Below are positions 45,151 to 54,306 of a DNA stretch of 64,000 nt, one piece after another. The stretch is taken from positions 124,001 to 188,000 of the forward strand of contig JAGQSC010000003.1 in NCBI GenBank assembly GCA_020439745.1, read 5' to 3'. Within the stretch, counting starts at the first letter, position 1, and every line of letters begins with the position of its first letter. Source of the stretch: Acidobacteriota bacterium. Lineage in GTDB: Bacteria > Acidobacteriota > Holophagae > Acanthopleuribacterales > Acanthopleuribacteraceae. A program made the translations under genes and the position numbers. The notes below the pieces were generated by a model. The model was not told the origin of the DNA. It made no database searches and saw only the letters and a list, made by a program, of their open reading frames with translations.

Positions 45151-46572
45151 TCACTCTACATAACCCAACGCGCGCAATTGTTCCATCATGTGGTCATCAA
45201 TCAGGGGGTCTGACGAATGCTGATGCGGCTCTTGGTCGACCAATCCAATAAAGTTGTATTGACCCACGACAGCTAAAAGCTTTGTTTCAAGTGCTTTTGC
45301 CCGCTGCTGATTCTCCAAAGGCACTTCATGGTCGCCGTGAATCTGAAACAGATCGATGTGACCTGATGCCACGTCGACCACAATTTTCTCATCACCCAAT
45401 ACCAACGTCTGTAGGTGTCGAAGATCGTTACTGAGTAATGCGCCCACCGCACCCTTCCCTGCTCTCGACTCCGTTACAAGCGGTGCACTGCGACCCGAAT
45501 AAGGAGAGAGGTCTAATCGGTTTGCGTAATGGAGAATGCTAGGCCCTACGTCGATCAAAGAAACCACATCCCCGCGCACAAACGGCTGATTCTGGTGTGG
45601 CAGTTTTACGAGCAAGGGAACTCTAAATGTGGTTTCGTACAAGTTGTTCCCGTGACCCATGGCGCCGTGCTCCATGAATTCCTCGCCATGATCGGCAACG
45701 ACCAAGATTAGGGCCCGATCGTATTCCCGTCGTTGTCGCAGCTCCTGAAACAGTTGGCCCAAGTTCGCGTCAAACTGCATCAGTCCAGCTGCATAAAAAT
45801 CAAACAACAACGACACAGTATCCTGATCCGCATTTGTTGCAAGTTGTTCATGCATGCCCATGTCGTACCGTGTGAGGTCAAATCCTACTTCTGTTTTTCG
45901 AACACGAGACAGATACGTCTCTAAGGGTCCATAGGGATAATGCACATCGTTAAAATGAGCCCATACAAATTTGGGGCCCTTGTGATTCGCAAGAAATTCA
46001 CGGATTCTGCCGTTCATGACAGGCGTGTTGGCATACATGGTCCCTGTTTGAAAAGTCTTGGACGGAAAAAAACCAAAGCTATCCCATCCTCGATCAAAGC
46101 CGAATTGCGCATGAAGATGTGGGTTATTGACAAATGCGCCCCTCGCATATCCCGAAAGAAACTCCTGGAACATAGGCAAATGTGGCGGAACAACAGATAA
46201 CCGACCCAATCGCTGATTTACATCTTGCATTAATTCTTGTTTCTTGTCCGTGTCAGCAAACTGTTCCGCTCGGTTCAAGTGAACTTTGAGCCCGGACATC
46301 AATACAAGGTGCTGCGACGGCAGCAGCCCGGTCATTAATGAGACTATGGAGGGCTTGGTCCAACTCGAGGTTGCGTAGGCTCGGTCAAACCTGGTGGCCT
46401 GCCGGGCAAACTTATCCAGATTCGGCGTTAACCCGTGCTCACTTCCATAGGCACCAAGCACGTCCCATCGCAGCGAATCTACGGTGATCAGGATGATGAT
46501 AGGTGCATCGTCTCGACGGGCACACTGGCTCTGTGTCAGCAATAACACGCCCACTACAAGCCAATTTCGCAT
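45151..46572 (-). CDS. Sulfatase-like (alkaline phosphatase superfamily) envelope protein
   Basis: A 473-residue exported protein. The metal-binding opening is ITVDSLRWDVLGAYG. The nucleophile region reads SSWTKPSIVSLMTG, with Thr at the position where true sulfatases have Cys or Ser. The later metal site is VVADHGEEFMEHGAMGHGNN. The Thr suggests a phospho- or glycerophosphotransferase or a hydrolase that does not need formylglycine maturation. The N-terminus is a signal peptide, with Cys in TQSQCARR at a possible but non-canonical lipobox. ATG 46572 follows GGGAGC. It is divergent from the DUF2723 gene. Confidence 0.88.
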   Translation of the reverse strand: MRNWLVVGVLLLTQSQCARRDDAPIIILITVDSLRWDVLGAYGSEHGLTPNLDKFARQATRFDRAYATSSWTKPSIVSLMTGLLPSQHLVLMSGLKVHLNRAEQFADTDKKQELMQDVNQRLGRLSVVPPHLPMFQEFLSGYARGAFVNNPHLHAQFGFDRGWDSFGFFPSKTFQTGTMYANTPVMNGRIREFLANHKGPKFVWAHFNDVHYPYGPLETYLSRVRKTEVGFDLTRYDMGMHEQLATNADQDTVSLLFDFYAAGLMQFDANLGQLFQELRQRREYDRALILVVADHGEEFMEHGAMGHGNNLYETTFRVPLLVKLPHQNQPFVRGDVVSLIDVGPSILHYANRLDLSPYSGRSAPLVTESRAGKGAVGALLSNDLRHLQTLVLGDEKIVVDVASGHIDLFQIHGDHEVPLENQQRAKALETKLLAVVGQYNFIGLVDQEPHQHSSDPLIDDHMMEQLRALGYVE

Positions 46573-46604
46573 CGATGCTCCCAAACAAAGGCTTGCATAT
46601 TAGC

Positions 46605-48914
46605 ATGACATGTCAAAGCAGTGTGCTATCCTTCCCGGCTTGGGTGCGTACCGTGAAAAAAGATTACAAATTTACATTTGATATTCTTTCCTGTGTTGCC
46701 TTAATCGGCGTTATGGCCACAACCATGCCGCAGACAATATCTTTCGGCGATTCCGGCGAGATTGCAGCCGCGGCCACCACATTGGGCATGACACACCCAC
46801 CAGGCCACCCCTTTTATGTGATCACGGGATGGCTGTGGACGCAGCTTTTTCAGGGGAACCCAGGATTTGTTCTCAATCTGTTTTCTCTTTTGACCGCCGC
46901 TGTGTTTTTTTTGGTCTTGGTCAGGATCCAAAGATCACTTGCAATGCTCCTGCACATTCAACAACCATCGGACTGGATCGCTCGTTTGGTGGCAGCCCTC
47001 GTGATGTCGATGCCTTTTGTTTGGCGCTACAGCACAACAACCGAAGTGTACGTGCTTCAATGGTTATTGCTTTCCCTGTCAGGCCTTTCACTCATCAATT
47101 TTGCAAAGGAAAGATCCATAAATCACTGGCGCAACTCATGGCTATTCCTGTCACTTGCAATTGCCACCCACCCTTACAGTCTGTTCTTTGTTCTGATCCC
47201 ACTGGCGTTTGCCAGCATGAACAGGGACGTGCTTAATCCTCGCCATTTGAAATGGCCATTCATCGGTTCCGCGGTGACCGCCACTTGCTACCTCTGCACA
47301 ATCCTTATTGCGCAAAAAGGGGATGGCTTCCAATGGCCACACGATCCGAGTATTTCGGGTTGGGTAAGATATTTTCTCGCCCGGGACTACGCGCAACGGG
47401 CCCATCTTGGCGGATGGGAAGAGTTACTCAAAGAACAGTGGCACTACGCCATTCCCCAAATAGTCGACCAATGGGGTCACCTCTTCGCACTTTTGGGTGT
47501 GCTGGGCGTCGCACTTGCCGTCACTATCCTGAAACCCATTCGCAGCAAGCGTTGGTTAGTGGCCGCGGTGCCCCTACTCCTTTTGATTGTCTTGCCCTTT
47601 TTTTCAAGTGGCCTCAAAGACAGCCTCGACTTGATGAGCTACTTTGCCATGCCGTTGATCATGGGGCTTTTGAGTTTGGGAATCGCTTTGATGGCATGGT
47701 CCACCAGCCAACTTAGAAGGATCGTGGTCAGCACCGTCTTGTTAGCTGGCCTGGTTTTTTTCACTGGTCATACCTGGCCTAAACGAGATGCACACCACGC
47801 GCAATTCCCTCTTTTCTTGGCCCGGTCTATCACATCCATCGTGCCACGAGGATCCATCATATTGTGCAAGGACGACGCTTCTTACTTTTCGCTAATCTAC
47901 CATCAGTATTGTGAAAAGAAGCGGACAGACCTGAGCGTGATTCATTTAGATCAGTTGAAAACGCAAAGCGACTTCTATCGTCGACTCTACCCCCATATTT
48001 CCATTCCTGAAGAAATACCCACGGTGACCAATGACATCATCACAGCCATGGTTGTTGCCAACGAGCAAAAACAGCGCGTGTTTTGGTTTGGCGAGGATTT
48101 TCACGTATCAGGAATACCCAATACCTATCGACATGAACACCTGATCGCCTTTTCCAAACCCGCCATTAGGCCTATACCTTTCCTTGCTATGTATCGGGGA
48201 CTCAATCAGAAGCTACGCGATGCATTGGTGGCCGACCCAGTGGCCCAACATGTTTTTCATGCGGCAGTCGAGCGCATCTTGTCCTCTCAAATTACTGCCG
48301 GCAACCTCGACCAAGCTCGACAAATCACCGAACAATGGTACGAACTGAATCCGCATGATTCACGAGCCACAGCACTCAAGGCCGAACTCCTAGCTGCAGA
48401 AGACCAGCGAGAAGAGGCAGAGCGCCTGATGGAACAGGTGATCCACCAAAAGCCCGTACACCTGCAGGTCGCCAAAACCTATTGCTCACTCTTGGAGGCA
48501 CGTCAGGCCCACAAGGAAATCGTCGATTTCCTATCAGACAAGCGGTTTTTGTTAGCTAACTCCGGGGAGATAACGCATGCATTAGTACGCGCCTATTTGG
48601 CACTGGGCGATTTCCAACAAGCCCATCAACTGATTGATCAGCATCCCATGGCATCCGCACTCATACCCATCAAAGCGGAGGTGCTCTTCAAGTCAGGCGA
48701 CCCCGTGTCGGCGACCCATCTACTCGAAAGCCGTCTCGATGAGAACCCCCAGGATATCGGATGTTTGCAGCAACGGATCTATTTCGCGGTAGCAGAAGGA
48801 GACCAGGCAGCACTGACCAAGTGGGTAGGCCAACTGGCAGAAGTCCTCCCAGATCATCCATTGGCACTTGAGTACGAACGTCAATTGATGGGACATTTTC
48901 TCAATGAACCTTAA
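46605..48914 (+). CDS. DUF2723 (TMEM260-like) GT-C membrane protein with helical-repeat tail
   Basis: A protein of about 769 residues. It has about ten transmembrane helices, the DUF2723 opening TISFGDSGEIAAAATTLGM and the MTHPPGHPFYVITGWLW loop. In this family the Asp of GDSGE is the likely catalytic residue. DUF2723 includes vertebrate TMEM260, an O-mannosyltransferase. The last 230 residues are soluble TPR-like helices (DQARQITEQWYELNPHDSRA and similar). The start is taken at ATG 46605; GTG 46644 or 46653 are possible. It overlaps the downstream sulfatase-like lipoprotein gene by 11 bases, which suggests the two act together on a surface glycan or glycoprotein. Confidence 0.85.
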   Translation: MTCQSSVLSFPAWVRTVKKDYKFTFDILSCVALIGVMATTMPQTISFGDSGEIAAAATTLGMTHPPGHPFYVITGWLWTQLFQGNPGFVLNLFSLLTAAVFFLVLVRIQRSLAMLLHIQQPSDWIARLVAALVMSMPFVWRYSTTTEVYVLQWLLLSLSGLSLINFAKERSINHWRNSWLFLSLAIATHPYSLFFVLIPLAFASMNRDVLNPRHLKWPFIGSAVTATCYLCTILIAQKGDGFQWPHDPSISGWVRYFLARDYAQRAHLGGWEELLKEQWHYAIPQIVDQWGHLFALLGVLGVALAVTILKPIRSKRWLVAAVPLLLLIVLPFFSSGLKDSLDLMSYFAMPLIMGLLSLGIALMAWSTSQLRRIVVSTVLLAGLVFFTGHTWPKRDAHHAQFPLFLARSITSIVPRGSIILCKDDASYFSLIYHQYCEKKRTDLSVIHLDQLKTQSDFYRRLYPHISIPEEIPTVTNDIITAMVVANEQKQRVFWFGEDFHVSGIPNTYRHEHLIAFSKPAIRPIPFLAMYRGLNQKLRDALVADPVAQHVFHAAVERILSSQITAGNLDQARQITEQWYELNPHDSRATALKAELLAAEDQREEAERLMEQVIHQKPVHLQVAKTYCSLLEARQAHKEIVDFLSDKRFLLANSGEITHALVRAYLALGDFQQAHQLIDQHPMASALIPIKAEVLFKSGDPVSATHLLESRLDENPQDIGCLQQRIYFAVAEGDQAALTKWVGQLAEVLPDHPLALEYERQLMGHFLNEP

Positions 48915-50205
48915 GGTGTTCATAGCGGTGATGGTTCTAGCGACACTGGTCGCCTGTCACCAGAAACCACAGAAACCTGACGTCCTGTTGATCGTCGTTG
49001 ACACACTTCGATGGGATCACGTGGGTTTTAACGCCGCAACGGGTCACACTCCGAATATGGACAGGATTGCACAATCAGCTACGGTTTACAGCCAATGCCG
49101 TTCCGCTTCATCCAATACGAGCATTAGCATGGCCAGTTTTTGGACGGGCCTACCGCCGCACGAAACAGGCGTCCTTACGCAACTTGTCGCGCTCCCGCAA
49201 CGGCACATTACTGTGGCCGAGCAATTTCAGCAAGCTGGTTACCAAACTTTGGGCATCACCGCGAATCCAGTTCTCACGCCCGGTATGGGATTTAGCCAGG
49301 GATTTGATCACTATCAAGTCACGTCTAGATATGGACCGGACCTGATTCAGGCGCTCAAAGATCAACTCGAAACGCCCTCGCCCAAACCCCGGTTCATCTA
49401 CGTTCAATTCATGGACACACATTTTCCCTATAACCCAGGACCCTTCGCCAGCAATTATGATTGTGCAGATTTTGGCTATTTTGATGAGGTTTCGGCCCAT
49501 CACAAATCCCTGTCCGAAATGTTGTTTCATCCCCCCTTGGACGAAGTGGAAATGGCTCGTGCAAAACGCGTCTATGCCGCTTCGGTGCGGCATGTAGATG
49601 CACTTGTGGGTGAAATCGTAGAGACGTTGCGCGATCCACTGCTGATTATCACCGCTGATCATGGGGAGAGCTTAGGCGAGCACGGTTACTTTTTTGGACA
49701 CAGCATCATGACCTACGAAGCCACCATCAAAGTCCCTTTGCTCATACGCTCGCCTGGCCAATTGGAACAAGAGCGCATCGAGCAGCCTGTAACACATATG
49801 GGCCTGCACCATGCCCTCTCACGCTGGTTGTGGCAGGACATCCCTGTCCACATTGAAGCAGAAACCAAACCACAAGTTGCCTGGGGTCACCCAAACCTCG
49901 GACTCTTGGAAGACAACACCAAGGTACCCGCAAAAGGCATCTTAGGGGCTCGCAGGTCTGTTTTCATCCAGCCCAACAAGATTCACTTGGTCCCTCAACC
50001 CGAAACCGCGGCTGCTTTTGAAGTCTATGAATTGGATTCTGATCCCAACGAACAAACCATCCTGCCACACGGCCATCTCTCTGACGATCAGTGGCGAAAC
50101 GTGATCAACGTTTTCGAAACCTCGGTACCAACCCAAGAGAATACCGGGACAGCGCATGCTGCACAACTGGAGTTATTGCGTTCTCTTGGATATGTGGCCG
50201 ACTAA
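48904..50205 (+). CDS. Sulfatase-like (alkaline phosphatase superfamily) lipoprotein
   Basis: A 433-residue lipoprotein with the canonical lipobox LVAC (MNLKVFIAVMVLATLVAC). The metal site is IVVDTLRWDHVGFNAATGHT. The nucleophile region SSNTSISMASFWTG again has a Thr rather than Cys/Ser, with Ser at the later position. The C-terminal metal site is ITADHGESLGEHGYFFGH. It is a paralogue-like relative of the gene at 45151-46572 and is translated from within the end of the DUF2723 gene. It may transfer or remove phosphate-type groups on surface sugars made by that protein; this is inference from position. Confidence 0.88.
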   Translation: MNLKVFIAVMVLATLVACHQKPQKPDVLLIVVDTLRWDHVGFNAATGHTPNMDRIAQSATVYSQCRSASSNTSISMASFWTGLPPHETGVLTQLVALPQRHITVAEQFQQAGYQTLGITANPVLTPGMGFSQGFDHYQVTSRYGPDLIQALKDQLETPSPKPRFIYVQFMDTHFPYNPGPFASNYDCADFGYFDEVSAHHKSLSEMLFHPPLDEVEMARAKRVYAASVRHVDALVGEIVETLRDPLLIITADHGESLGEHGYFFGHSIMTYEATIKVPLLIRSPGQLEQERIEQPVTHMGLHHALSRWLWQDIPVHIEAETKPQVAWGHPNLGLLEDNTKVPAKGILGARRSVFIQPNKIHLVPQPETAAAFEVYELDSDPNEQTILPHGHLSDDQWRNVINVFETSVPTQENTGTAHAAQLELLRSLGYVAD

Positions 50206-50315
50206 ATAGCTTGCACTATGGACCATTTTCCGATAAAACATCGATAATGATTGGTTTTTGTCTATATATATGGGCATGGTTTGATTGCGTTTGAGTTATT
50301 AGGAGGAGTGAAGGA

Positions 50316-51359
50316 ATGAAACGGGTACTGTTAGCACTTTTCATGGCAGGCATTGCGTTTGCCGGTGTCTACGAACAAAAACTGGCGCTGAAGCAACGGG
50401 CTGATGCAATTGGCGTACAGTTGGATGAACTCGGGATTCGCGATGCCGTGATGCAACGCGGGCCTCGCCGTGTGGCCATGCCACAGGAGTTGCTCCAGGA
50501 AATCCTTTTGCTGGTTGACGATTACCGAGCATTGAACTCGGGTCGCTTCAACACGCGATTCCTGATCTCGGGAACGGAAACAGAACCGAACAACACCTTT
50601 GGGTCCGCCAACAGTTTTTCAGCGGTTGACGTATACGCGGCTGAAATTCCCAGTGGCGACACCGAGGACTGGTTCAGCCTGAATGCACCCACCTCAAACA
50701 GCATCATCATGTTTGAAATGACCGATTCATCTGGATTCACCGGATTTTCGGGCGCGTCCGCTTCTGCAGTGGAACTCTACGGTCCGGACAACGTGAATTA
50801 CGTCATGCAAGGACCTGGTGGCCACCGCATCTCCGGAGTGACGGGTTTGGCCGGTGGATGGCGCATTCGCGTGCTGCCCGACGGTTCCTCAACAGGTAAT
50901 GGTTCTACGGTAGATCCATACCTCATGTGGGGCGCAGCTTGTGACGCACAAAACACAGGTATCACTTTGACGGCACCTGGCGACACCGCTCAGCACACCT
51001 TCAATGCGGATACGGGTGATTCGGTTTTTGCGGCAGTTCTAGTCAATGCTGATCCCATGGTGACCGACTACGATTTGGATCTCGAAGTGTTCGATCCTAC
51101 GCTGGCTAGCGTGGGCACCTCTGTCTCAACGGCAAGCAACTTCGAAGCGGGGATGTTCCACAACCTGCCTGCCAGTGGCACATACATTCTGGAAGTATCG
51201 GCATTCGCACTGACAGGCACTCCGGCACCTTATCTGCTCTGCATTGATCTTTCTGGAGTTCAAGTGCCTACGTTGAGCACGTTTGGCATGATCGCGTTGA
51301 TCTCCGGCTTGGTGATGGCCGCCATGTACATGGCGCGCCAACGACGGCACACCGCATAA
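50316..51359 (+). CDS. Secreted protein with IPTL-type C-terminal sorting signal
   Basis: A 347-residue exported protein. The signal peptide is MKRVLLALFMAGIAFA. A mature region with heptad-like helices follows, then a pre-peptidase C-terminal-like domain with TETEPNNTFGSANSF and GDTEDWFSLNA. The tail VPTLSTFGMIALISGLVMAA plus a basic cluster (RQRR) has the P-T-L-x-x-[WF]-G-M pattern of IPTL-CTERM tails, a sorting signal related to exosortase processing. No exosortase or sortase gene is in the window, so the processing enzyme would lie elsewhere. GGAGGAGTGAAGGA precedes the ATG. It ends before a strong terminator. Confidence 0.8.
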   Translation: MKRVLLALFMAGIAFAGVYEQKLALKQRADAIGVQLDELGIRDAVMQRGPRRVAMPQELLQEILLLVDDYRALNSGRFNTRFLISGTETEPNNTFGSANSFSAVDVYAAEIPSGDTEDWFSLNAPTSNSIIMFEMTDSSGFTGFSGASASAVELYGPDNVNYVMQGPGGHRISGVTGLAGGWRIRVLPDGSSTGNGSTVDPYLMWGAACDAQNTGITLTAPGDTAQHTFNADTGDSVFAAVLVNADPMVTDYDLDLEVFDPTLASVGTSVSTASNFEAGMFHNLPASGTYILEVSAFALTGTPAPYLLCIDLSGVQVPTLSTFGMIALISGLVMAAMYMARQRRHTA

Positions 51360-51378
51360 CGCCAACTAAGATTCATGG

Positions 51379-51408
51379 AAAGGCCGGGCAATTGTCCGGC
51401 CTTTTTTT
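51379..51408 (+). terminator. Strong Rho-independent terminator
   Basis: AAAGGCCGG (51379-51387) pairs with CCGGCCTTT (51396-51404) across an 8-base loop and is followed by a run of seven T residues (51402-51408). It ends the IPTL-protein gene. The next start codon is only three bases after the T-run. Confidence 0.92.
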
Positions 51409-51411
51409 GTC

Positions 51412-52569
51412 ATGAAAGATTCTTTTATCGTATTCGGCGAACCCGACATTCACGAAGACGAGTGTCAGGAAGTGCTTGACACCTTACGGTCAGGTTGGAT
51501 CGGTACGGGACCTAAAACCCATCGTTTTGAGCACCTTTTCGCTCAATATTTGGGGGTCCCCGAAGCGGCGGCGGTCAATTCCGCTACGGCCGGTCTGCAT
51601 CTCGCATGTTTGGCTTTGGATCTGAAGCCCGGTGACGAAGTGATCACCACGGCAATGACCTTCTGCGCGACGGTGAATGCCATCCTGCATGCGGGCGCGA
51701 CGCCTGTGTTGGCAGATATTGATCCGAACACATGGAATATGGACCCCAACGACGTGGCACGTAAGATAACGTCGCGAACCAAGGCAATTCTGCCGGTACA
51801 TTTGGCGGGCAGATGTTGCGATATGCAAGCAATTGGAGATTTGGCAGAGGCGCATAGCCTTTACGTGATTGAGGACTGTGCCCACGCCATCGAAACACAG
51901 GTAAACAACTTACATGCCGGTACATTGGGTGACCTAGGTGTCTTCAGTTTTTACGTGACGAAGAATGTGACCACGTGCGAAGGAGGGATGGTCACTGCCA
52001 AAGATCCCGAGCGACTCAAAAAAATAAAAACCATGGCCCTGCATGGTTTGAGTGCCCATGCATGGCAACGTTATTCGGATCGCGGCTTTAAACATTACCT
52101 GGTTCAAGAATTAGGGTTCAAATACAACATGACCGACCTGCAAGCCTCTATTGGCATGCACCAACTGAAGCGTGTCCAAAGGAACTGGTCACGACGGAAA
52201 GAGATTTGGGAAAGGTATCAAAATGAATTCACCCAACTCGCTCAGGTACCGTCGCCTGTCGCACACAACCAAAAACATGCCTACCACCTATTTCAATTGG
52301 TTCTACCGGAATCACAGGAAACAACTCGGGACCAATTTCTCGACCACCTCCACCGCAGTGGTATCGGCAGCGGCGTTCACTATCTATGCCTCGCTGAACA
52401 CCCTTATTATCAGAAAGCTCTGGGGTGGCACCCTTCTCAAACGCCGAACGCCACCCAGGTGGGCCGCCGAACCATCAGCCTGCCGCTTTCCGCAAAGCTC
52501 TCGGACAGGCAGGTCAATCGAATTGTAGACACAGTGAGAAAGCTCCTAGTCGCACTTCAATCCCGGTAG
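51412..52569 (+). CDS. DegT/DnrJ/EryC1-family sugar aminotransferase
   Basis: A 385-residue PLP aminotransferase of the DegT/WecE group that aminates 4-keto nucleotide sugars. It has GSGWIGTGP-type LRSGWIGTGPKTHRFE, VNSATAGLHLACLAL, VIEDCAHAIET and the PLP-lysine motif FYVTKNVTTCEGG. The ATG at 51412 is the true start, because the conserved DSFIVFGEPDIHEDE follows at once. A strong terminator ends three bases before it and no ribosome-binding site is seen, so it may be leaderless or poorly read through. With the WecD-like and GT2 genes it suggests synthesis of an N-acylated aminosugar. Confidence 0.92.
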   Translation: MKDSFIVFGEPDIHEDECQEVLDTLRSGWIGTGPKTHRFEHLFAQYLGVPEAAAVNSATAGLHLACLALDLKPGDEVITTAMTFCATVNAILHAGATPVLADIDPNTWNMDPNDVARKITSRTKAILPVHLAGRCCDMQAIGDLAEAHSLYVIEDCAHAIETQVNNLHAGTLGDLGVFSFYVTKNVTTCEGGMVTAKDPERLKKIKTMALHGLSAHAWQRYSDRGFKHYLVQELGFKYNMTDLQASIGMHQLKRVQRNWSRRKEIWERYQNEFTQLAQVPSPVAHNQKHAYHLFQLVLPESQETTRDQFLDHLHRSGIGSGVHYLCLAEHPYYQKALGWHPSQTPNATQVGRRTISLPLSAKLSDRQVNRIVDTVRKLLVALQSR

Positions 52570-52622
52570 ACGCAGCATTCAGATAACGCTATAGTTGCGG
52601 CCGGGGGAATTCGGAGGAAACA

Positions 52623-53291
52623 TTGGACAGCACTTTGAAAAGCCAAATCAGCGAAATGATAGCCGGCCAACCCGTCTTCTTGTTCATGAAGGGAAACCCG
52701 ACATTTCCACAATGTGGCTTCTCTAACCAGGTAGTACAGATTCTGAAAGCTTTTGATATTCCTTTTGGGCATTGTGATGTCCTCGCCGATTCAGATATCA
52801 GACAGGGAATCAAAGAGTATTCCGACTGGCCAACAATCCCGCAACTCTACGTAAGTAATGAATTTGTAGGCGGATGCGACATTGTCCGTGAGCTTTGGGA
52901 AAGTGGTGAGTTACTCGAGTTGCTAAGCAATGCATTTCCTGACCGAGAAGTGAAAGCGCCTCAGCCACCCGCCAAAGTGGTTCACATATCGCCAGAGGAA
53001 GCCAACGCCATGCTCGCCCAAAGCGAAACGAGGTTTTTGGATGTACGCTCGCCCCAGGAAAAACAGCTAGCATCCGTACCCGGTTTTCAATTACTTACCC
53101 AGGAATCATTAGATGACATGTTGAGTCATTTGGACCGTCAAACGCCCTTGGTGTTTATGTGTCATTTTGGGGGACGTTCTGCCCAAGCAGCCGAGTTCTT
53201 TTGCCAAAATGGCTTTCAGAATGTCTTCAATGTGGCCGGAGGCATTGATGCCTGGTCCAAAACTGTAGACAACAACATTCCGCGATACTAA
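52623..53291 (+). CDS. Monothiol glutaredoxin (Grx4-type) fused to rhodanese
   Basis: A 222-residue fusion. The N-terminal domain (about 1-105) is a CGFS glutaredoxin: LFMKGNP, FPQCGFS (Cys31) and [19 protein letters not shown]. Such proteins carry 2Fe-2S clusters. The C-terminal domain is rhodanese-like, with [10 protein letters not shown] and the active-site Cys in [14 protein letters not shown]. The fusion would link iron-sulfur handling to sulfur transfer. The start is a TTG after GGAGGAAACA. A truncated Grx4 or rhodanese alone is ruled out because both sets of motifs are in one frame. Confidence 0.93.
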   Translation: MDSTLKSQISEMIAGQPVFLFMKGNPTFPQCGFSNQVVQILKAFDIPFGHCDVLADSDIRQGIKEYSDWPTIPQLYVSNEFVGGCDIVRELWESGELLELLSNAFPDREVKAPQPPAKVVHISPEEANAMLAQSETRFLDVRSPQEKQLASVPGFQLLTQESLDDMLSHLDRQTPLVFMCHFGGRSAQAAEFFCQNGFQNVFNVAGGIDAWSKTVDNNIPRY

Positions 53292-54281
53292 TCAACCACC
53301 GATACGGAACATCTCCACCCGATCGGGCTGCTTTTGTTCCTGGGCGCGTAATTCAGAATATCGATCGGCTCGATGACCCCACCAGCGATTCATGGCCTGG
53401 ATAATCTCAGCGTCGTCGCATCCTGATCGAAGCATGCTTTTCAGGTCATGGCCCTTGGTTCCAAATAGGCAGGTAAACAACTGTCCGTCTGATGACAGAC
53501 GAAGACGAGAACAGCCGCCACAAAACGGCTCGGATACGGAAGCGATTACGCCAAAGGTGCCACCGTTGCTGTACTTGAAACGCCTTGCCACCCCATGGGA
53601 TGTGGGCAAGGGTTCAAAAGAAAATCTCTTCCCAAGTTCTGCCAAAATCTCTTGAATCGTCACCACTTCTTTGGCATCCCAGCCATTTACGGTTCCCACG
53701 TCCATATACTCGATAAAACGAAGTTCCGCACCCAGATCGCGCATCACGCGCGCCATCTTGCAAATTTCATCGTCATTCACACCGCGCTGAACGACCATAT
53801 TCACCTTGACTGGCGCGAAGCCCAGCTCGTTGGCTTTTTCAATAGCAGTCAGGACCTCTTTTGCTGACGTCTGATTTAACGTGATCCTCTTGAGCCTTTC
53901 CGGATCGAGACTATCCAGGCTAAACGTGACGCGATCGAGTCCTGCCCGCTTCAATGCATCCGCCAGAGGCATAAAGAACATGCCATTGGTCGTCAGCGCC
54001 AGGTCCTCAATGCGTTCCACTGCCCTAATCAACGAGATCAGATGCGCAATGTTCTTGCGCAGCAACGGTTCGCCTCCCGTAAGACGAATCTTCTTCACGC
54101 CGCATTCAGCCGCCAACACAACAACCCGATGAATCTCCTCAAAACTCAATAGCGCGTGTCGCGGAAGAAACGAGTACGTTCGGTCACCGGGCATGCAATA
54201 CTGACAACGCAGATTGCACCTGTCGGTCACCGACACACGTAAATCGCGCAGGGGTCTGTGAAGAAGGTCCGTTACACTCAT
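53292..54281 (-). CDS. moaA: GTP 3',8-cyclase MoaA
   Basis: A 329-residue radical SAM enzyme of molybdenum cofactor synthesis. The N-terminal cluster site is CNLRCQYC (Cys22, Cys26, Cys29), the SAM motif is LTGGEPLLR, and the second cluster is CGGCSRLRLSSDGQLFTC. The C-terminal FRIGG double glycine is intact, as in active MoaA. ATG 54281 gives MSVTDLLHRPLRDLRVSVTD, which fits the family; an ATG at 54320 would overlap the upstream gene by 14 bases. It follows the two-gene methyltransferase unit and may be read through from it. moaB is at 0.3 kb. Confidence 0.96.
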   Translation of the reverse strand: MSVTDLLHRPLRDLRVSVTDRCNLRCQYCMPGDRTYSFLPRHALLSFEEIHRVVVLAAECGVKKIRLTGGEPLLRKNIAHLISLIRAVERIEDLALTTNGMFFMPLADALKRAGLDRVTFSLDSLDPERLKRITLNQTSAKEVLTAIEKANELGFAPVKVNMVVQRGVNDDEICKMARVMRDLGAELRFIEYMDVGTVNGWDAKEVVTIQEILAELGKRFSFEPLPTSHGVARRFKYSNGGTFGVIASVSEPFCGGCSRLRLSSDGQLFTCLFGTKGHDLKSMLRSGCDDAEIIQAMNRWWGHRADRYSELRAQEQKQPDRVEMFRIGG

Positions 54282-54306
54282 CCTGTGTATCTTCCCACAT
54301 CTCGTT

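Noticed and set aside
51412-52569. PMP-dependent 3-dehydrase (E1 type) paired with the FNR-like protein as E3 reductase
   Set aside because: The PLP lysine motif is intact, E1 dehydrases have His there, and the FNR-like protein lacks a 2Fe-2S domain.
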